Of a stretch of DNA of 64,000 bases, positions 9,184 to 17,954 are shown in pieces (within the stretch, counting starts at the first letter, position 1; each line of letters opens with the position of its first letter). The DNA is from Yoonia sp034652275 (GTDB taxonomy: Bacteria > Pseudomonadota > Alphaproteobacteria > Rhodobacterales > Rhodobacteraceae): the NCBI RefSeq assembly GCF_034652275.1, contig NZ_JAXIWG010000001.1:1178001-1242000 (forward strand), written 5' to 3'. Under the pieces are notes generated by a model that was not told the origin of the DNA, searched no databases, and worked only from the letters and a program-made list of their open reading frames with translations. The translations under genes were made by a program, and so were the position numbers.

Positions 9184-9696
9184 TCACTCGAACGTGGCGA
9201 GATAGGCGATCAGGTTGGCACGGTCGTTGACCGACCGCATCCCGTTGTAGCCCATTGACGTTCCGGGGGCGTAGCCACGGGGATTTTCCAGAAATGCGTT
9301 CAGCTCTTCGGGGGTCCAGACATCGGCCACGGCGATCAGCGCGCCCGAATAAGAGAAATCATCGTAAAAGTTCACCGGACGCCCCACGACACCGTGCAGC
9401 GCAGGTCCGGTCCCATGCACACCGGGTTCCAGCACATGGCAGGCACGGCAGTTGCGCCACAGCGCCTCGCCGTCAGCGGCACTGGCCGAGGCCATGATCT
9501 CTGCAAAATCGACTTCTTCGACGGCTTCCTCTTGCGCGCCACCGGCATCTTCCACAGGGATGATATAGGCCTGTTCGCCATATCCGTGCCCGCCGCCAAA
9601 ATAGATCGACGATGCAAGCCACGCACCCAGCAGATAAACAAGTAATGTCGCACTCAGCGCGCCGACGGCTTTGGTGATTGTCATTGTGTCGAACAT
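9184..9696 (-). CDS. cycM: membrane-anchored cytochrome c (CycM/c552 type)
   Basis: This 170-residue protein has an uncleaved N-terminal anchor (residues about 8-32), an acidic Glu-rich linker at 48-65, and a class I cytochrome c domain. Heme attachment is CRACH with Cys83, Cys86 and His87, and Met148 in GTSMGYNG is the likely sixth ligand. Such proteins carry electrons from the bc1 complex to the aa3 oxidase, whose assembly genes lie at 34-38 kb. I chose the ATG at 9696 because MFDTMTITK is the usual family N-terminus; the frame stays open upstream. It is divergent from pheA. Confidence 0.92.
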   Translation of the reverse strand: MFDTMTITKAVGALSATLLVYLLGAWLASSIYFGGGHGYGEQAYIIPVEDAGGAQEEAVEEVDFAEIMASASAADGEALWRNCRACHVLEPGVHGTGPALHGVVGRPVNFYDDFSYSGALIAVADVWTPEELNAFLENPRGYAPGTSMGYNGMRSVNDRANLIAYLATFE

Positions 9697-9817
9697 GTCG
9701 CGGTCCATCCAAAGATCAAAGTTTGCAGACGTGTATCCGCTTCCCCCCCGCAGTTGCAAGGTATAGTGGCGCGACGAAATGCCCATTTTTGGCCGTTGCC
9801 GTCCGGAGGACACAGTC

Positions 9818-10666
9818 ATGTCGCGCAAAATCGCCTTTCAGGGGGAACTTGGAGCTTATGGCCACGAGGCCTGCGCCACCGCGCGCCCCGACCACGCGCC
9901 CCTGCCCTGCGCCACTTTCGAGGATGCGATCGAGGCCGTGCGGAGCGGCGATGCCGATCTGGGCATGATCGCGGTCGAGAATTCGACCTATGGCCGCGTT
10001 GCGGATGTGCATTCGCTTTTGCCCGAAAGCGAGCTGCATATCGTGGATGAAACCTTTGTGCGGGTGCATATCAACCTGCTGGCCCGCCCCGAGGCCACGC
10101 TGGCCGATATCAAGGTCGCGGTCGGGCATCCGGTGATCCTGCCGCAATGCGCGGGCTTTTTGCGCCAGCACGCCATCACGGGGCGCACCAGCACCGACAA
10201 TGCCCGCGCCGCGCGCGAAGTGGCGCAGGGGACAGATGTGACCACGGCGGCGCTTGCGTCAGAGCTTGCGGCGAAGATCTATGGCCTGCAGGTGCTGGCC
10301 CGCCATATCGAGGATCACGACCGCAACACCACGCGGTTCCTGATCATGGCGCGCGAACCCGACACGACGCGGCGCGGCGATTTCGGCATGGTCACAAGTT
10401 TCGTGTTCCGCGTGCGCAACATTCCCGCCGCCCTTTACAAGGCGATGGGCGGGTTTGCGACCAATGGCGTGAACATGACCAAGCTGGAAAGCTACATGGT
10501 CGGCGGCCAGTTCACCGCGACGCAGTTCTATGCCGAGATCGAAGGCCACCCCGAAGACCGCAACGTCCAGCTTGCGCTGGAGGAATTGCGCTATTTCACG
10601 GACCATCTGCTGATTATGGGCACCTACCCCGCCGCCGCGCGCCGGCATGAACCGGCCAGCGCCTAA
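9818..10666 (+). CDS. pheA: prephenate dehydratase
   Basis: This 282-residue enzyme converts prephenate to phenylpyruvate in phenylalanine synthesis. The catalytic domain carries NSTYGRVADVH and the residues around NTTRFLIMA, in which the Thr-Arg-Phe motif is the PDT active site. A C-terminal ACT domain follows (TSFVFRVRNIPAALYKAMGG, then ESYMVGGQFTATQFYAEIEG), the site of feedback inhibition by phenylalanine. There is no chorismate mutase domain; a separate mutase gene is at 62.9-63.2 kb. GGAGGA eight bases before 9818 fixes the start. Its stop shares bases with the convergent START-like gene. Confidence 0.95.
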   Translation: MSRKIAFQGELGAYGHEACATARPDHAPLPCATFEDAIEAVRSGDADLGMIAVENSTYGRVADVHSLLPESELHIVDETFVRVHINLLARPEATLADIKVAVGHPVILPQCAGFLRQHAITGRTSTDNARAAREVAQGTDVTTAALASELAAKIYGLQVLARHIEDHDRNTTRFLIMAREPDTTRRGDFGMVTSFVFRVRNIPAALYKAMGGFATNGVNMTKLESYMVGGQFTATQFYAEIEGHPEDRNVQLALEELRYFTDHLLIMGTYPAAARRHEPASA

Positions 10667-11127
10667 CGGATTTTGCGATAATCCTCGGCGATGCGGGTCG
10701 CGTAGCCCTGCACGCGCGCGGCGATCCGCTCGGTCAGGCGGCCTTTGGCAAGCTTCAGCGATTGCACCAGAAGCCGCGCCGTCAGGGTCCGCGCCGCAAG
10801 GTCGATGGTGACCGTGACGCGCGTGCTGCTGGGCGACAACGCGACCAGATCGACCCGCGTGGTGACGGTCAACCCGTCCGATTGCGTGGTCACGACATAG
10901 CCTTCGGGGGCAGCCATATTTGTCAGGACAGCGGCAAAGCTTCGGTCGCGCCCGCGCATCGGCACCGTGATATCCCAAGCCGATCCGACCTGCACCGCAC
11001 CTGCATCCTGCCGCGCCACTGTGGCCCCTTCGCGCAAGGCGCGCCGTTCGAAGCTTGCGAAATCGCTGACGCCTGCGAACACATGCTCGACGGGGGCGTC
11101 GATATCGGTGCGGGTCTCAAGCCGCAT
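10663..11127 (-). CDS. SRPBCC (START-like) family protein
   Basis: This 154-residue protein has the helix-grip pattern: an N-terminal strand METRTDIDAPVEHVFAGVSD-like opening, a middle set of strands and a long C-terminal helix (LKLAKGRLTERIAARVQGYA). The fold binds hydrophobic ligands; no ligand or partner can be assigned. I chose the ATG at 11127, which overlaps the nudC stop by 11 bases; an ATG at 11142 is also possible. It is probably coupled to nudC. Its stop overlaps the pheA stop on the other strand by four bases. Confidence 0.75.
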   Translation of the reverse strand: MRLETRTDIDAPVEHVFAGVSDFASFERRALREGATVARQDAGAVQVGSAWDITVPMRGRDRSFAAVLTNMAAPEGYVVTTQSDGLTVTTRVDLVALSPSSTRVTVTIDLAARTLTARLLVQSLKLAKGRLTERIAARVQGYATRIAEDYRKIR

Positions 11128-12085
11128 CGCACGGCCCGTCATAGCGGCGGTCGGCCAGCCAGTTCTGGATGAGGAAATGCGCGATGGCGCCTTTGCGCGC
11201 AGGCTTGATCGTGGGGTGCAATCCGGCGAAAGACAGCGCCATATCCTCGCGGCTGACCCACAGCGCATCCTCGATCTCGGTCCGGTCGATGGTCAGGTCA
11301 GTTCCCAGCGCGTCACCTGCGCACCCGAACATCAGCGATGCCGGAAACGGCCAAGGCTGGCTGGCCAGATAGCGGACGGCCCCGACACGGATGCCCGCCT
11401 CTTCGCGCACTTCACGGCGCACGGCGGCCTCGATCGTCTCGCCGGGTTCGACGAAACCCGCAAGCAGGGAATACATCCCCTCGGGCCAACCCGGAGACCG
11501 GCCCACCAGCACGGCATTGCCATGGGTGATCAGCATGATGACGACAGGGTCGGTGCGCGGGAAATGATGCGCGCCGCAGGCGGGGCAATTGCGCTGCCAG
11601 CCCGACATCGCAACGACGCTCGGCGCGCCGCAGCGCGCGCAGAACCCGTGTGTCTGGTGCCAGCCCAACACAGCCTTGGCGGTAGCGGCCAATTCTGCGT
11701 CGCGCGGCGTCAGGCGCGTCATGATGGCGCGCAATTCGGCTAGGCCTGCACCGTCGGGCATGGCGGGATGCTTTTGCTCGGACGGATCAAGGAACGTGTC
11801 CAGATGGGTGACATCCAGATCGGGCGGCGTCCAGCCGGACAGATCGGCGGCGAAAATCACACCTGCCTCGTCGCGGCCCAGCAAGATCAGGTCAAGGGCG
11901 GCATCGGCCATCACCGGATGATCCAAGGGCACCTGCACCAGCGCGTCATCCATAACCATCGGCTTGCCGCGCCACAACAGGATCGCGCGCGCGCCCGGTC
12001 CTGCCGCAGCCGCGGGGTCGCCGCGCAACTCTGCCGCACGGTCCAAGGCCGAACCACCGAATGTCACTGTCTCGCTCAACATCAT
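11117..12085 (-). CDS. nudC: NAD(+) diphosphatase NudC
   Basis: This 322-residue Nudix hydrolase cleaves NAD(H) to NMN(H) and AMP and, in E. coli, removes NAD caps from RNA. A zinc ribbon is visible as CARCG and CPACG spaced by about 15 residues. The Nudix box runs from GFVEPGETIEAAVRREVREE into AGIRVG, and the NudC-specific SQPWPFPAS follows. I start it at the ATG pair at 12082-12085, where similarity to the family begins; the frame extends to 12181 but would overlap the divergent phosphoesterase. The downstream START-like gene overlaps its end. Confidence 0.93.
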   Translation of the reverse strand: MMLSETVTFGGSALDRAAELRGDPAAAAGPGARAILLWRGKPMVMDDALVQVPLDHPVMADAALDLILLGRDEAGVIFAADLSGWTPPDLDVTHLDTFLDPSEQKHPAMPDGAGLAELRAIMTRLTPRDAELAATAKAVLGWHQTHGFCARCGAPSVVAMSGWQRNCPACGAHHFPRTDPVVIMLITHGNAVLVGRSPGWPEGMYSLLAGFVEPGETIEAAVRREVREEAGIRVGAVRYLASQPWPFPASLMFGCAGDALGTDLTIDRTEIEDALWVSREDMALSFAGLHPTIKPARKGAIAHFLIQNWLADRRYDGPCDAA

Positions 12086-12192
12086 CCGGCCGAAATGACA
12101 TGCCGTGAGGTGAAGTTCAAACTTTTCCGGCCTCGCGCTGTGGCCATGGTCGCATTTCATTCTATGGTTGAATGATGGCACTGGGGGGATTC

Positions 12193-14022
12193 ATGAATTC
12201 AGCAGGTGACTGTCTGGGCAGTTTGCGTGTTCTGACGACCACAGATCTGCACATGCAGATCCTGCCCTATGACTATTTCATCGACCGCCCCGAAGCTGGC
12301 GCAGGGCTGGTGCAGCTGGCCGACCAGATCAGCGCCTTGCAGGCCGATCCGTCCGCCCTGACGCTTTTGTTCGACAACGGCGACTTCCTGCAAGGCAATC
12401 CACTGGCCGATACGGTCGCCCAAGCGCCCCCGTCCAGTGCCATGCACCCCATGATCGCGGCCTTTTCGGCGTTGCGCTATGACGCGGTCGGTTTGGGCAA
12501 TCACGAATTCAACTATGGGTTGCCGTTCCTGCGACGCGCCGTGCAAAAAGCACCTTTCCCCTTGGTCTGCGCCAATATCGACTGGCGGGATCAGGCACCG
12601 ATTGCGCAGCCTTTTGCCATTCTCGACCGTAGCATCCGCTGCAACGACGGGTGCGACCATCCCATACGGATCGGCGTGGTCGGCTTCGTGCCGCCGCAGG
12701 TCACGCAATGGGACAAGGTCATGCTCGGGGATGCCATCGCATGTCGCGACATCGTGGAGGCAGCGCAGGACATCGTCCCGCACATCAAGGCGGCGGGTGC
12801 AGATGTTGTCATCGCGCTGTGTCACGCGGGGATCGGCGGCACCGACCATGTGCAGGGCATGGAGAATGCGGCCGTGCCGCTGGCAGCGGTGCCCGGTATC
12901 GACGTGATCCTGACAGGGCATACCCATGATATCTTTCCCGATCCTGCTGGCACCACAAGCGCGGCAGTCGATCCCGTCGCGGGACGGTTGCATGGCAAGC
13001 CTGCGGTCGGCGCGGGTTTTCACGGCCATGCACTGGGGGTCATCACGCTGGCCCTGCGGCGCAACGCGAACAGCTGGCAGATCACCGATAGCACAAGCCG
13101 GATCATCCCCGCCGATCCTGCCCCCGCCAAGGGCAAGATCGCAAGCATGATCCGTGCCGCAGCACACAGCGCCCATGACGCAACCTTGCGACGGATCAGG
13201 CAGCCCGTCGCCCGCACGGCGGTGCCGATCCACAGCTATTTCGCTTGCACCAAGCCCGACCTGCCCGGCCAGATTCTCGGAGACGCTCTGATCGCGCATG
13301 CGCGCACCGTGCTGCCGGATTGCGACCTGCCGATGGTTGCCGCTGTCTCGCCGATCCGCGCGGGGGGGCTTGCCGGTCCTGCGCATTACGTCGCCATTCC
13401 GCCCGGACCCGTCGCGCAACGCGATATCTGCGCGATCTATCCCTATGCCGATACACCTGTCGTCATGCGCCGGACCGGTGCAGAGCTGCTGGACTGGCTG
13501 GAGCAGGCGGTGTCGGGGTATCACCGGATCAAACCCGGTGTTGCAGATCAGCCTTTGCTGAATCCCGAATTTCCGGCCTATGTGTTTGACGCCTTCTGCG
13601 GCCTGACCTATGCCATCGACCTGACGCAACCGCCCCGCCACGACGCAACAGGCCGGATCATCGCACCCGAGGCGCGCCGGATCACCGACCTGTGCTGTGA
13701 CGGCAGAGTCGTCCGGCCTGACGACTGGTTCGCGGTCGTCGCCACCAGCTACCGCACTTTTGGCGGCGGTGGCTTTGCCCCGGTTCCGATGCACGATGTC
13801 CTCGCAATGCCGCGCACGCCGATCCGCGATATCCTGACGGCGGCGTTTCAGGCACGACAGATCATCGACGCGCCGGTCCGGCCCAACTGGCGCTTTGCGC
13901 CGATCCCCGACACTGCTGCCCAATTCGCCTCGGCACACGAGGCTGGCGCGCATCTTACCGATGGCATGACCCAGCAAGGCGCAAGCACGGGAGGCTTTGT
14001 GCGATACAGTCTGGCGTTCTGA
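12193..14022 (+). CDS. 2',3'-cyclic-nucleotide 2'-phosphodiesterase / 3'-nucleotidase-like (5'-nucleotidase family)
   Basis: This 609-residue protein has a calcineurin-like metallophosphatase domain with the metal-ligand blocks TTDLHMQ, FDNGDFLQGN, GLGNHEFNYG and LTGHTHDIF, followed by a 5'-nucleotidase C-terminal domain (ADTPVVMRRTGAELLDWLE). The layout is that of CpdB, which releases nucleosides from 2',3'-cyclic and 3'-nucleotides. Unlike E. coli CpdB I see no signal peptide at the N-terminus (MNSAGDCLGSLRVLTTTD). The ATG at 12193 follows a GGGGGGAT; ATGs up to 12172 are possible. It is divergent from nudC. Confidence 0.85.
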   Translation: MNSAGDCLGSLRVLTTTDLHMQILPYDYFIDRPEAGAGLVQLADQISALQADPSALTLLFDNGDFLQGNPLADTVAQAPPSSAMHPMIAAFSALRYDAVGLGNHEFNYGLPFLRRAVQKAPFPLVCANIDWRDQAPIAQPFAILDRSIRCNDGCDHPIRIGVVGFVPPQVTQWDKVMLGDAIACRDIVEAAQDIVPHIKAAGADVVIALCHAGIGGTDHVQGMENAAVPLAAVPGIDVILTGHTHDIFPDPAGTTSAAVDPVAGRLHGKPAVGAGFHGHALGVITLALRRNANSWQITDSTSRIIPADPAPAKGKIASMIRAAAHSAHDATLRRIRQPVARTAVPIHSYFACTKPDLPGQILGDALIAHARTVLPDCDLPMVAAVSPIRAGGLAGPAHYVAIPPGPVAQRDICAIYPYADTPVVMRRTGAELLDWLEQAVSGYHRIKPGVADQPLLNPEFPAYVFDAFCGLTYAIDLTQPPRHDATGRIIAPEARRITDLCCDGRVVRPDDWFAVVATSYRTFGGGGFAPVPMHDVLAMPRTPIRDILTAAFQARQIIDAPVRPNWRFAPIPDTAAQFASAHEAGAHLTDGMTQQGASTGGFVRYSLAF

Positions 14023-14061
14023 GACCTTGCACTCGGACGCCGCCTGTCCTAGATAGGGGTC

Positions 14062-14155
14062 GAGAGGTTGGCGCGGGCGAGTGCCTCGCCAACCTGGTCA
14101 GGTCCGGAAGGAAGCAGCCATAACGAGCCCCACTTGGGTCGTTGTCCAACCTCTC
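14062..14155 (+). ncRNA. ffs: 4.5S signal recognition particle RNA
   Basis: The highly conserved apical domain GGTCAGGTCCGGAAGGAAGC (14097-14116) is the Ffh-binding helix 8 with its GGAA tetraloop. The ends GAGAGGTTGG (14062-14071) and CCAACCTCTC (14146-14155) are exact complements and close the long hairpin. At about 94 nt it is the small bacterial form. It pairs with Ffh to target membrane proteins to SecYEG. Confidence 0.96.
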
Positions 14156-14266
14156 ACCTTCTTACCCATATCGTGCGCGCGGTCCGCAATCAGGCGGGAC
14201 GACACTGATGGCACCAGCCGAAGACTACGGCTGGACGGTTGTCAGACGACACTTTAAGCGTCGGTC

Positions 14267-15214
14267 ATGACCGATATTTCCGCATCCTCGCCATCGACCG
14301 ACCGCATTCTGGCGGGTGTCGCCCTGATGATCGGCTTTTGCGTGACCGCCCCGTTGCTGGATGTCGCCGCAAAGCTGGCATCGGGCAGTATCCCCGTGGG
14401 GCAGGTCACCGCCGCGCGCTTTGTCGGACAATGCGCCCTGATGGCCCCTTTCGTCTGGATGATGGGGCTGTCGTTGCGGGTCGCGCGGGCGCAATGGCCG
14501 GCGTTGATCTTGCGGGCTTTCTTTTTGCTGGTCTCGACCTTCTGCTTTATCGCCGCCATCAGCGTCATGCCGCTGGCCGACGCGCTGGCGATCGCCTTCG
14601 TGGCCCCGTTCATCGTGCTTTTGGTGGGCAAGTTCTATCTGGGCGAAGACGTGGGCCCGCGCCGTGCGGGGGCCGCGCTGGTCGGCTTTGTCGGCGTCCT
14701 GCTGGTGATCCAGCCGAGTTTCGACGCCTTCGGCTCTGTGGCGCTGTTCCCGCTCGGCACGGCGGTGGGGTTTGCGTTCTATATCCTCGTGACGCGGGGC
14801 CTGTCGCGCCGGATGCATCCGGTGGCCTTGCAATTTCATACAGGTCTGGTCGCCAGCGTGATGTGTCTGCCGGTGCTGCTGCTGGCGCAAGGAACAGGGT
14901 CCGCGATGCTTGATCCGGTCTGGCCAGAAGGCGTTGCATGGCTCTGGCTGATCGGGGTCGGGTTTTTCGCCTCGCTCAGCCATATGATGATGACCTATGC
15001 GCTGTCGCTGGCCCCATCGGCCACGCTGGCCCCGTTGCAATATCTGGAACTGCCGGTCGCGACCCTGCTTGGCTATCTGGTGTTCAGCGATTTTCCCAAC
15101 GCCCTGACGCTGACCGGAATCGGTATCATCATTAGTGCCGGGCTTTACATGATCCACCGCGAAAGGGTCACTGCCCGCCAGCTGGTGACCGAACGTGCCG
15201 CACCACCCATCTGA
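14267..15214 (+). CDS. EamA/DMT-superfamily transporter
   Basis: This 315-residue inner-membrane protein has about ten hydrophobic helices arranged as two EamA repeats, for example MPLADALAIAFVAPFIVLLV closing the first and ALSLAPSATLAPLQYLELP in the second. The drug/metabolite transporter superfamily exports amino acids, metabolites or nucleotide sugars; the substrate is not evident. The ATG at 14267 has no strong ribosome site. It follows the SRP RNA by 110 bp and converges on tRNA-Cys. Confidence 0.88.
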   Translation: MTDISASSPSTDRILAGVALMIGFCVTAPLLDVAAKLASGSIPVGQVTAARFVGQCALMAPFVWMMGLSLRVARAQWPALILRAFFLLVSTFCFIAAISVMPLADALAIAFVAPFIVLLVGKFYLGEDVGPRRAGAALVGFVGVLLVIQPSFDAFGSVALFPLGTAVGFAFYILVTRGLSRRMHPVALQFHTGLVASVMCLPVLLLAQGTGSAMLDPVWPEGVAWLWLIGVGFFASLSHMMMTYALSLAPSATLAPLQYLELPVATLLGYLVFSDFPNALTLTGIGIIISAGLYMIHRERVTARQLVTERAAPPI

Positions 15215-15324
15215 CGAGGGCGGGCTGCGACCAGAGGCTGAAGGCGTTACTTTCGGTCATGCGACCGCCGACCCGACAAAGCGTTCGGACGGCGCGAATA
15301 ACCCCGATAATCATGGAATTTCTT

Positions 15325-15398
15325 TGGAGGCGAGTACCGGAATCGAACCGGTCTACACGGATTTGCAATCCGCTGCATAACCTACCTGCCCACTCGCC
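15325..15398 (-). tRNA. tRNA-Cys (GCA)
   Basis: On the minus strand the acceptor GGCGAGT pairs with ACTCGCC, followed by discriminator T and an encoded CCA. The anticodon stem GCGGA/TCCGT encloses TTGCAAA, giving anticodon GCA. The T loop reads GGTTCGATTCC. The whole is 74 nt including CCA and closely resembles E. coli tRNA-Cys in its anticodon arm. Confidence 0.96.
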
Positions 15399-15580
15399 TC
15401 ATGAGCTGTGTCCCTAAGGATCACAGGGCGCGCCGTCAAGCGGATAACACGGGAGCGGGCATCAAACTTGCACTCGTCCGCAGGACACCGGCTGATGCCG
15501 GTTTCCTTTCCCTATCTGCAAAGATAGTCTGCCGCAAAAGGCCGTCCGCGGCTGTTGATCAACACCCAAACGGAACCTCC

Positions 15581-16705
15581 ATGTCCCGCTATATCCTTTT
15601 CGTGACAGGCACCCGTGCCGATTTCGGCAAGCTGGAACCACTGGCCGTGGCCGCGCGGGATGCGGGTTTTGCCGTGTCGTTCTTTGTGACCGGCATGCAT
15701 ATGCTGGAAAGCTACGGGTTGACCAAGCTCGAGGTGCACCGGATGGCGGGTGTTACGGTGCATGAATTCCTCAACCAGCGCCCCGGCGATCCGCAGGACA
15801 TGATTTTGGCCAAAACGGTGATCGGGTTTTCCGATTTCGTGCAGGAACACCGCCCCGATCTGGTCGTCATCCACGGCGACCGGGTCGAGGCGCTGGCAAC
15901 AGCACTGGTCTGTGCTACCAATTACATCCGCTGCGCCCATGTCGAAGGCGGCGAGGTCAGCGGCACCATCGACGAGATCTACCGCCACTGCAATTCCAAG
16001 CTGGCAAGCCATCATTTCGTGTCATCGGACGATGCCGCGCGGCGGGTGATGTCGCTGGGCGAACAGGCGAGCCACATCCATGCGATAGGCTCGCCCGAAC
16101 TCGATTTCCATGCTGGCCCCTCCGGTGTCACGATCGCGCAGGTCAAGGACCGCTATGCCCTGCCCTTTGCCGATTACGGGATCTGCGTGTTCCATCCGGT
16201 TACGTCCGAGGCGGCGAGTATGGGCGCGCAGGCGCGTGCCTTGTTCGCCGCACTCGTGGCGTCGGGGCGAAATTTCGTCGTGATCGCCCCCAACAACGAC
16301 CCCGGATCGGCCGCGATCTTTGCCGAGATCAAGGTCCTGCCCAAGGACAGGTTCCGCGTGCTGCCCTCCATGCGGTTTGCCCATTTCAGCGAGTTGATGA
16401 AAAATGCCGCCGTCATGGTCGGCAATTCCTCTGCCGGCGTGCGCGAGGCGCCGTTTCTGGGGGTGCCGTCGCTGGATATCGGCACGCGCCAGACCAACCG
16501 TGCAAAGTCGCCATCGGTGTTCTTTGCCGATGCGGGCGACAGCGCTGCGATAGCGGCCTTCCTGACCGCGCAATGGGGCAAGTCCTATCCGCGCCACGAC
16601 GCTTTTGGCGGCGGCTCGGCGGCGGGCCGGTTCGCGGCGGTGCTGGCCGACCCCGGATTCTGGACGGGATCGCTGCAAAAGACCTTCCATGACCACGATG
16701 CCTAA
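15581..16705 (+). CDS. UDP-N-acetylglucosamine 2-epimerase (hydrolysing, NeuC/NnaA-like)
   Basis: This 374-residue GT-B-fold enzyme opens ILFVTGTRADFGKLEPL and carries VIHGDRVEALATAL, HVEGGEVSGTIDE and GNSSAGVREAPFLGVPSL, the blocks of the hydrolysing 2-epimerases. These turn UDP-GlcNAc into ManNAc plus UDP, the first step to sialic-type nonulosonic acids; non-hydrolysing WecB is less likely given the TRADF and HVEGGEVSGT forms. I chose the ATG at 15581 because the family motif starts there. Its end overlaps the next gene by 17 bases, so the three genes to 19281 look co-translated. No neuA or neuB lies in the window. Confidence 0.85.
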   Translation: MSRYILFVTGTRADFGKLEPLAVAARDAGFAVSFFVTGMHMLESYGLTKLEVHRMAGVTVHEFLNQRPGDPQDMILAKTVIGFSDFVQEHRPDLVVIHGDRVEALATALVCATNYIRCAHVEGGEVSGTIDEIYRHCNSKLASHHFVSSDDAARRVMSLGEQASHIHAIGSPELDFHAGPSGVTIAQVKDRYALPFADYGICVFHPVTSEAASMGAQARALFAALVASGRNFVVIAPNNDPGSAAIFAEIKVLPKDRFRVLPSMRFAHFSELMKNAAVMVGNSSAGVREAPFLGVPSLDIGTRQTNRAKSPSVFFADAGDSAAIAAFLTAQWGKSYPRHDAFGGGSAAGRFAAVLADPGFWTGSLQKTFHDHDA

Positions 16706-17954
16706 GGCCGGATTGGCCCTGCGTGCCTATCTTGCGGCCACGCATCTGATCCCGCTGGTGGCGGGTCCTGTGCTGGCCCGCAGGCGCAAGCGCGGCAAGG
16801 AACACGAGACGCGCTGGGTTGAAAAGCAAGGGCGCGGACTGGCCGCGCGGCCCGACGGGCGGCTGATCTGGATTAATGCCGTGGGCTTGGGCGAGATCTT
16901 GTCGCTGCGCGGCCTGATCGCGCGGATGGCGGCTGCGGCGCCTGATCTGCATTTCCTTGTGACCTCGACCACCGCCGCCTCGGCGCGGGTGTTCACCGCA
17001 CAGATGCCGCCCAGCACCATCCACCAGTTTCTGCCGCTGGATGCACCCGCCTATCGGCGGCGGTTTCTGGACCATGTCCGGCCTGACCTGTGCATCTGGG
17101 CCGAGCAGGACCTGTGGCCGGGGTTGGTCTTTGAGGCTGACACACGCGGCATTCCGCAGGCGATGGTCGCGGCACGGATGAATGCGGCGTCTTTTGCGCG
17201 GCACGGCAAGGCAGCGGGGCTGTACCGAGATCTCTACGCGCGGATGGCGCTGGTGACGGCGCAGGATGACGAGAGCGCCGCCCATCTGTCAGCGCTTGGT
17301 GCGGCAGCGCGGGTCAGCGGATCGTTGAAGCCTGCCGCCCCTGCGCTGGACTGCGACCCATCCGCCTTGCGCGAACTGCAGGCTGCAACGGGGACGCGTT
17401 TCGTCTGGGCCCTCGCGCCATCGCATGCGGCGGACGAGGCAGCGGCACTGGCCGCGCATCAAGCGCTGCGGATGCAGATGCCGGACGCGCTGTTGATCAT
17501 CGCACCCCGCCATCCCGACAGGCGCGACGCGATCAGCGCCGCCTGCCCTGCCCCGCCGCCGTGCAAGTCGCAAGGCGCGCTGCCCGGCAAGGACGATCCG
17601 GTCTGGCTTTGCGATACTTTAGGCGATCTGGGGCTGGTCTACCGTGTGGCCAGTGCCGTGCTGATCGGCGGCACGTTTGACACGACCGAGGGCCATAACC
17701 CGTGGGAGGCGGCGCAACTGGATTGCGCAGTGCTGCACGGCCCGAGGGTTGGCAATTTCACCGCCGATTTCGCAGCCCTTGATACGGCTGGCGGCGCCGT
17801 CGCGGTGCAGGATGCCGCCGCAATCGCCAATGCGTTGCGCGATCATCTGGCGGCGGTGGCCGCCAAGGCCAAGGCCACGGCACAGGACGCAGGACGCGCG
17901 ACCGATGAATTGGCCCGCGACCTGCTGGCTTTGGTGAAGGTGCGCCATGACTGA
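16689..17954 (+). CDS. 3-deoxy-D-manno-octulosonic acid (Kdo) transferase-like glycosyltransferase, copy 1
   Basis: This 421-residue protein is a WaaA-type GT30 enzyme, which adds Kdo from CMP-Kdo to lipid A at the inner membrane. The N-terminal block RWVEKQGRGL aligns with the RWGERYG region of WaaA that holds the catalytic Glu. WAEQDLWPGLV matches the MExELWP block, and GGTFDTTEGHNPWEAA is the canonical C-terminal donor-site motif. It retains the GP-x-x-x-NF motif (GPRVGNF). The start at 16689 lies inside the epimerase gene; 16698 is an alternative. It overlaps copy 2 by eight bases. It may use Kdo or another CMP-activated ulosonic acid. Confidence 0.8.
   Translation: MTTMPKAGLALRAYLAATHLIPLVAGPVLARRRKRGKEHETRWVEKQGRGLAARPDGRLIWINAVGLGEILSLRGLIARMAAAAPDLHFLVTSTTAASARVFTAQMPPSTIHQFLPLDAPAYRRRFLDHVRPDLCIWAEQDLWPGLVFEADTRGIPQAMVAARMNAASFARHGKAAGLYRDLYARMALVTAQDDESAAHLSALGAAARVSGSLKPAAPALDCDPSALRELQAATGTRFVWALAPSHAADEAAALAAHQALRMQMPDALLIIAPRHPDRRDAISAACPAPPPCKSQGALPGKDDPVWLCDTLGDLGLVYRVASAVLIGGTFDTTEGHNPWEAAQLDCAVLHGPRVGNFTADFAALDTAGGAVAVQDAAAIANALRDHLAAVAAKAKATAQDAGRATDELARDLLALVKVRHD

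Noticed and set aside
12199..13977. 592-codon open frame antisense to the CpdB-like gene
   Set aside because: Composition is typical of an antisense frame in high-GC DNA; the plus frame has all metallophosphatase motifs.
15401..15580. 60-codon N-terminal extension of the epimerase
   Set aside because: The frame is open but the extension has no similarity to the family and the conserved ILFVTGTRADF block starts five residues after the ATG at 15581.
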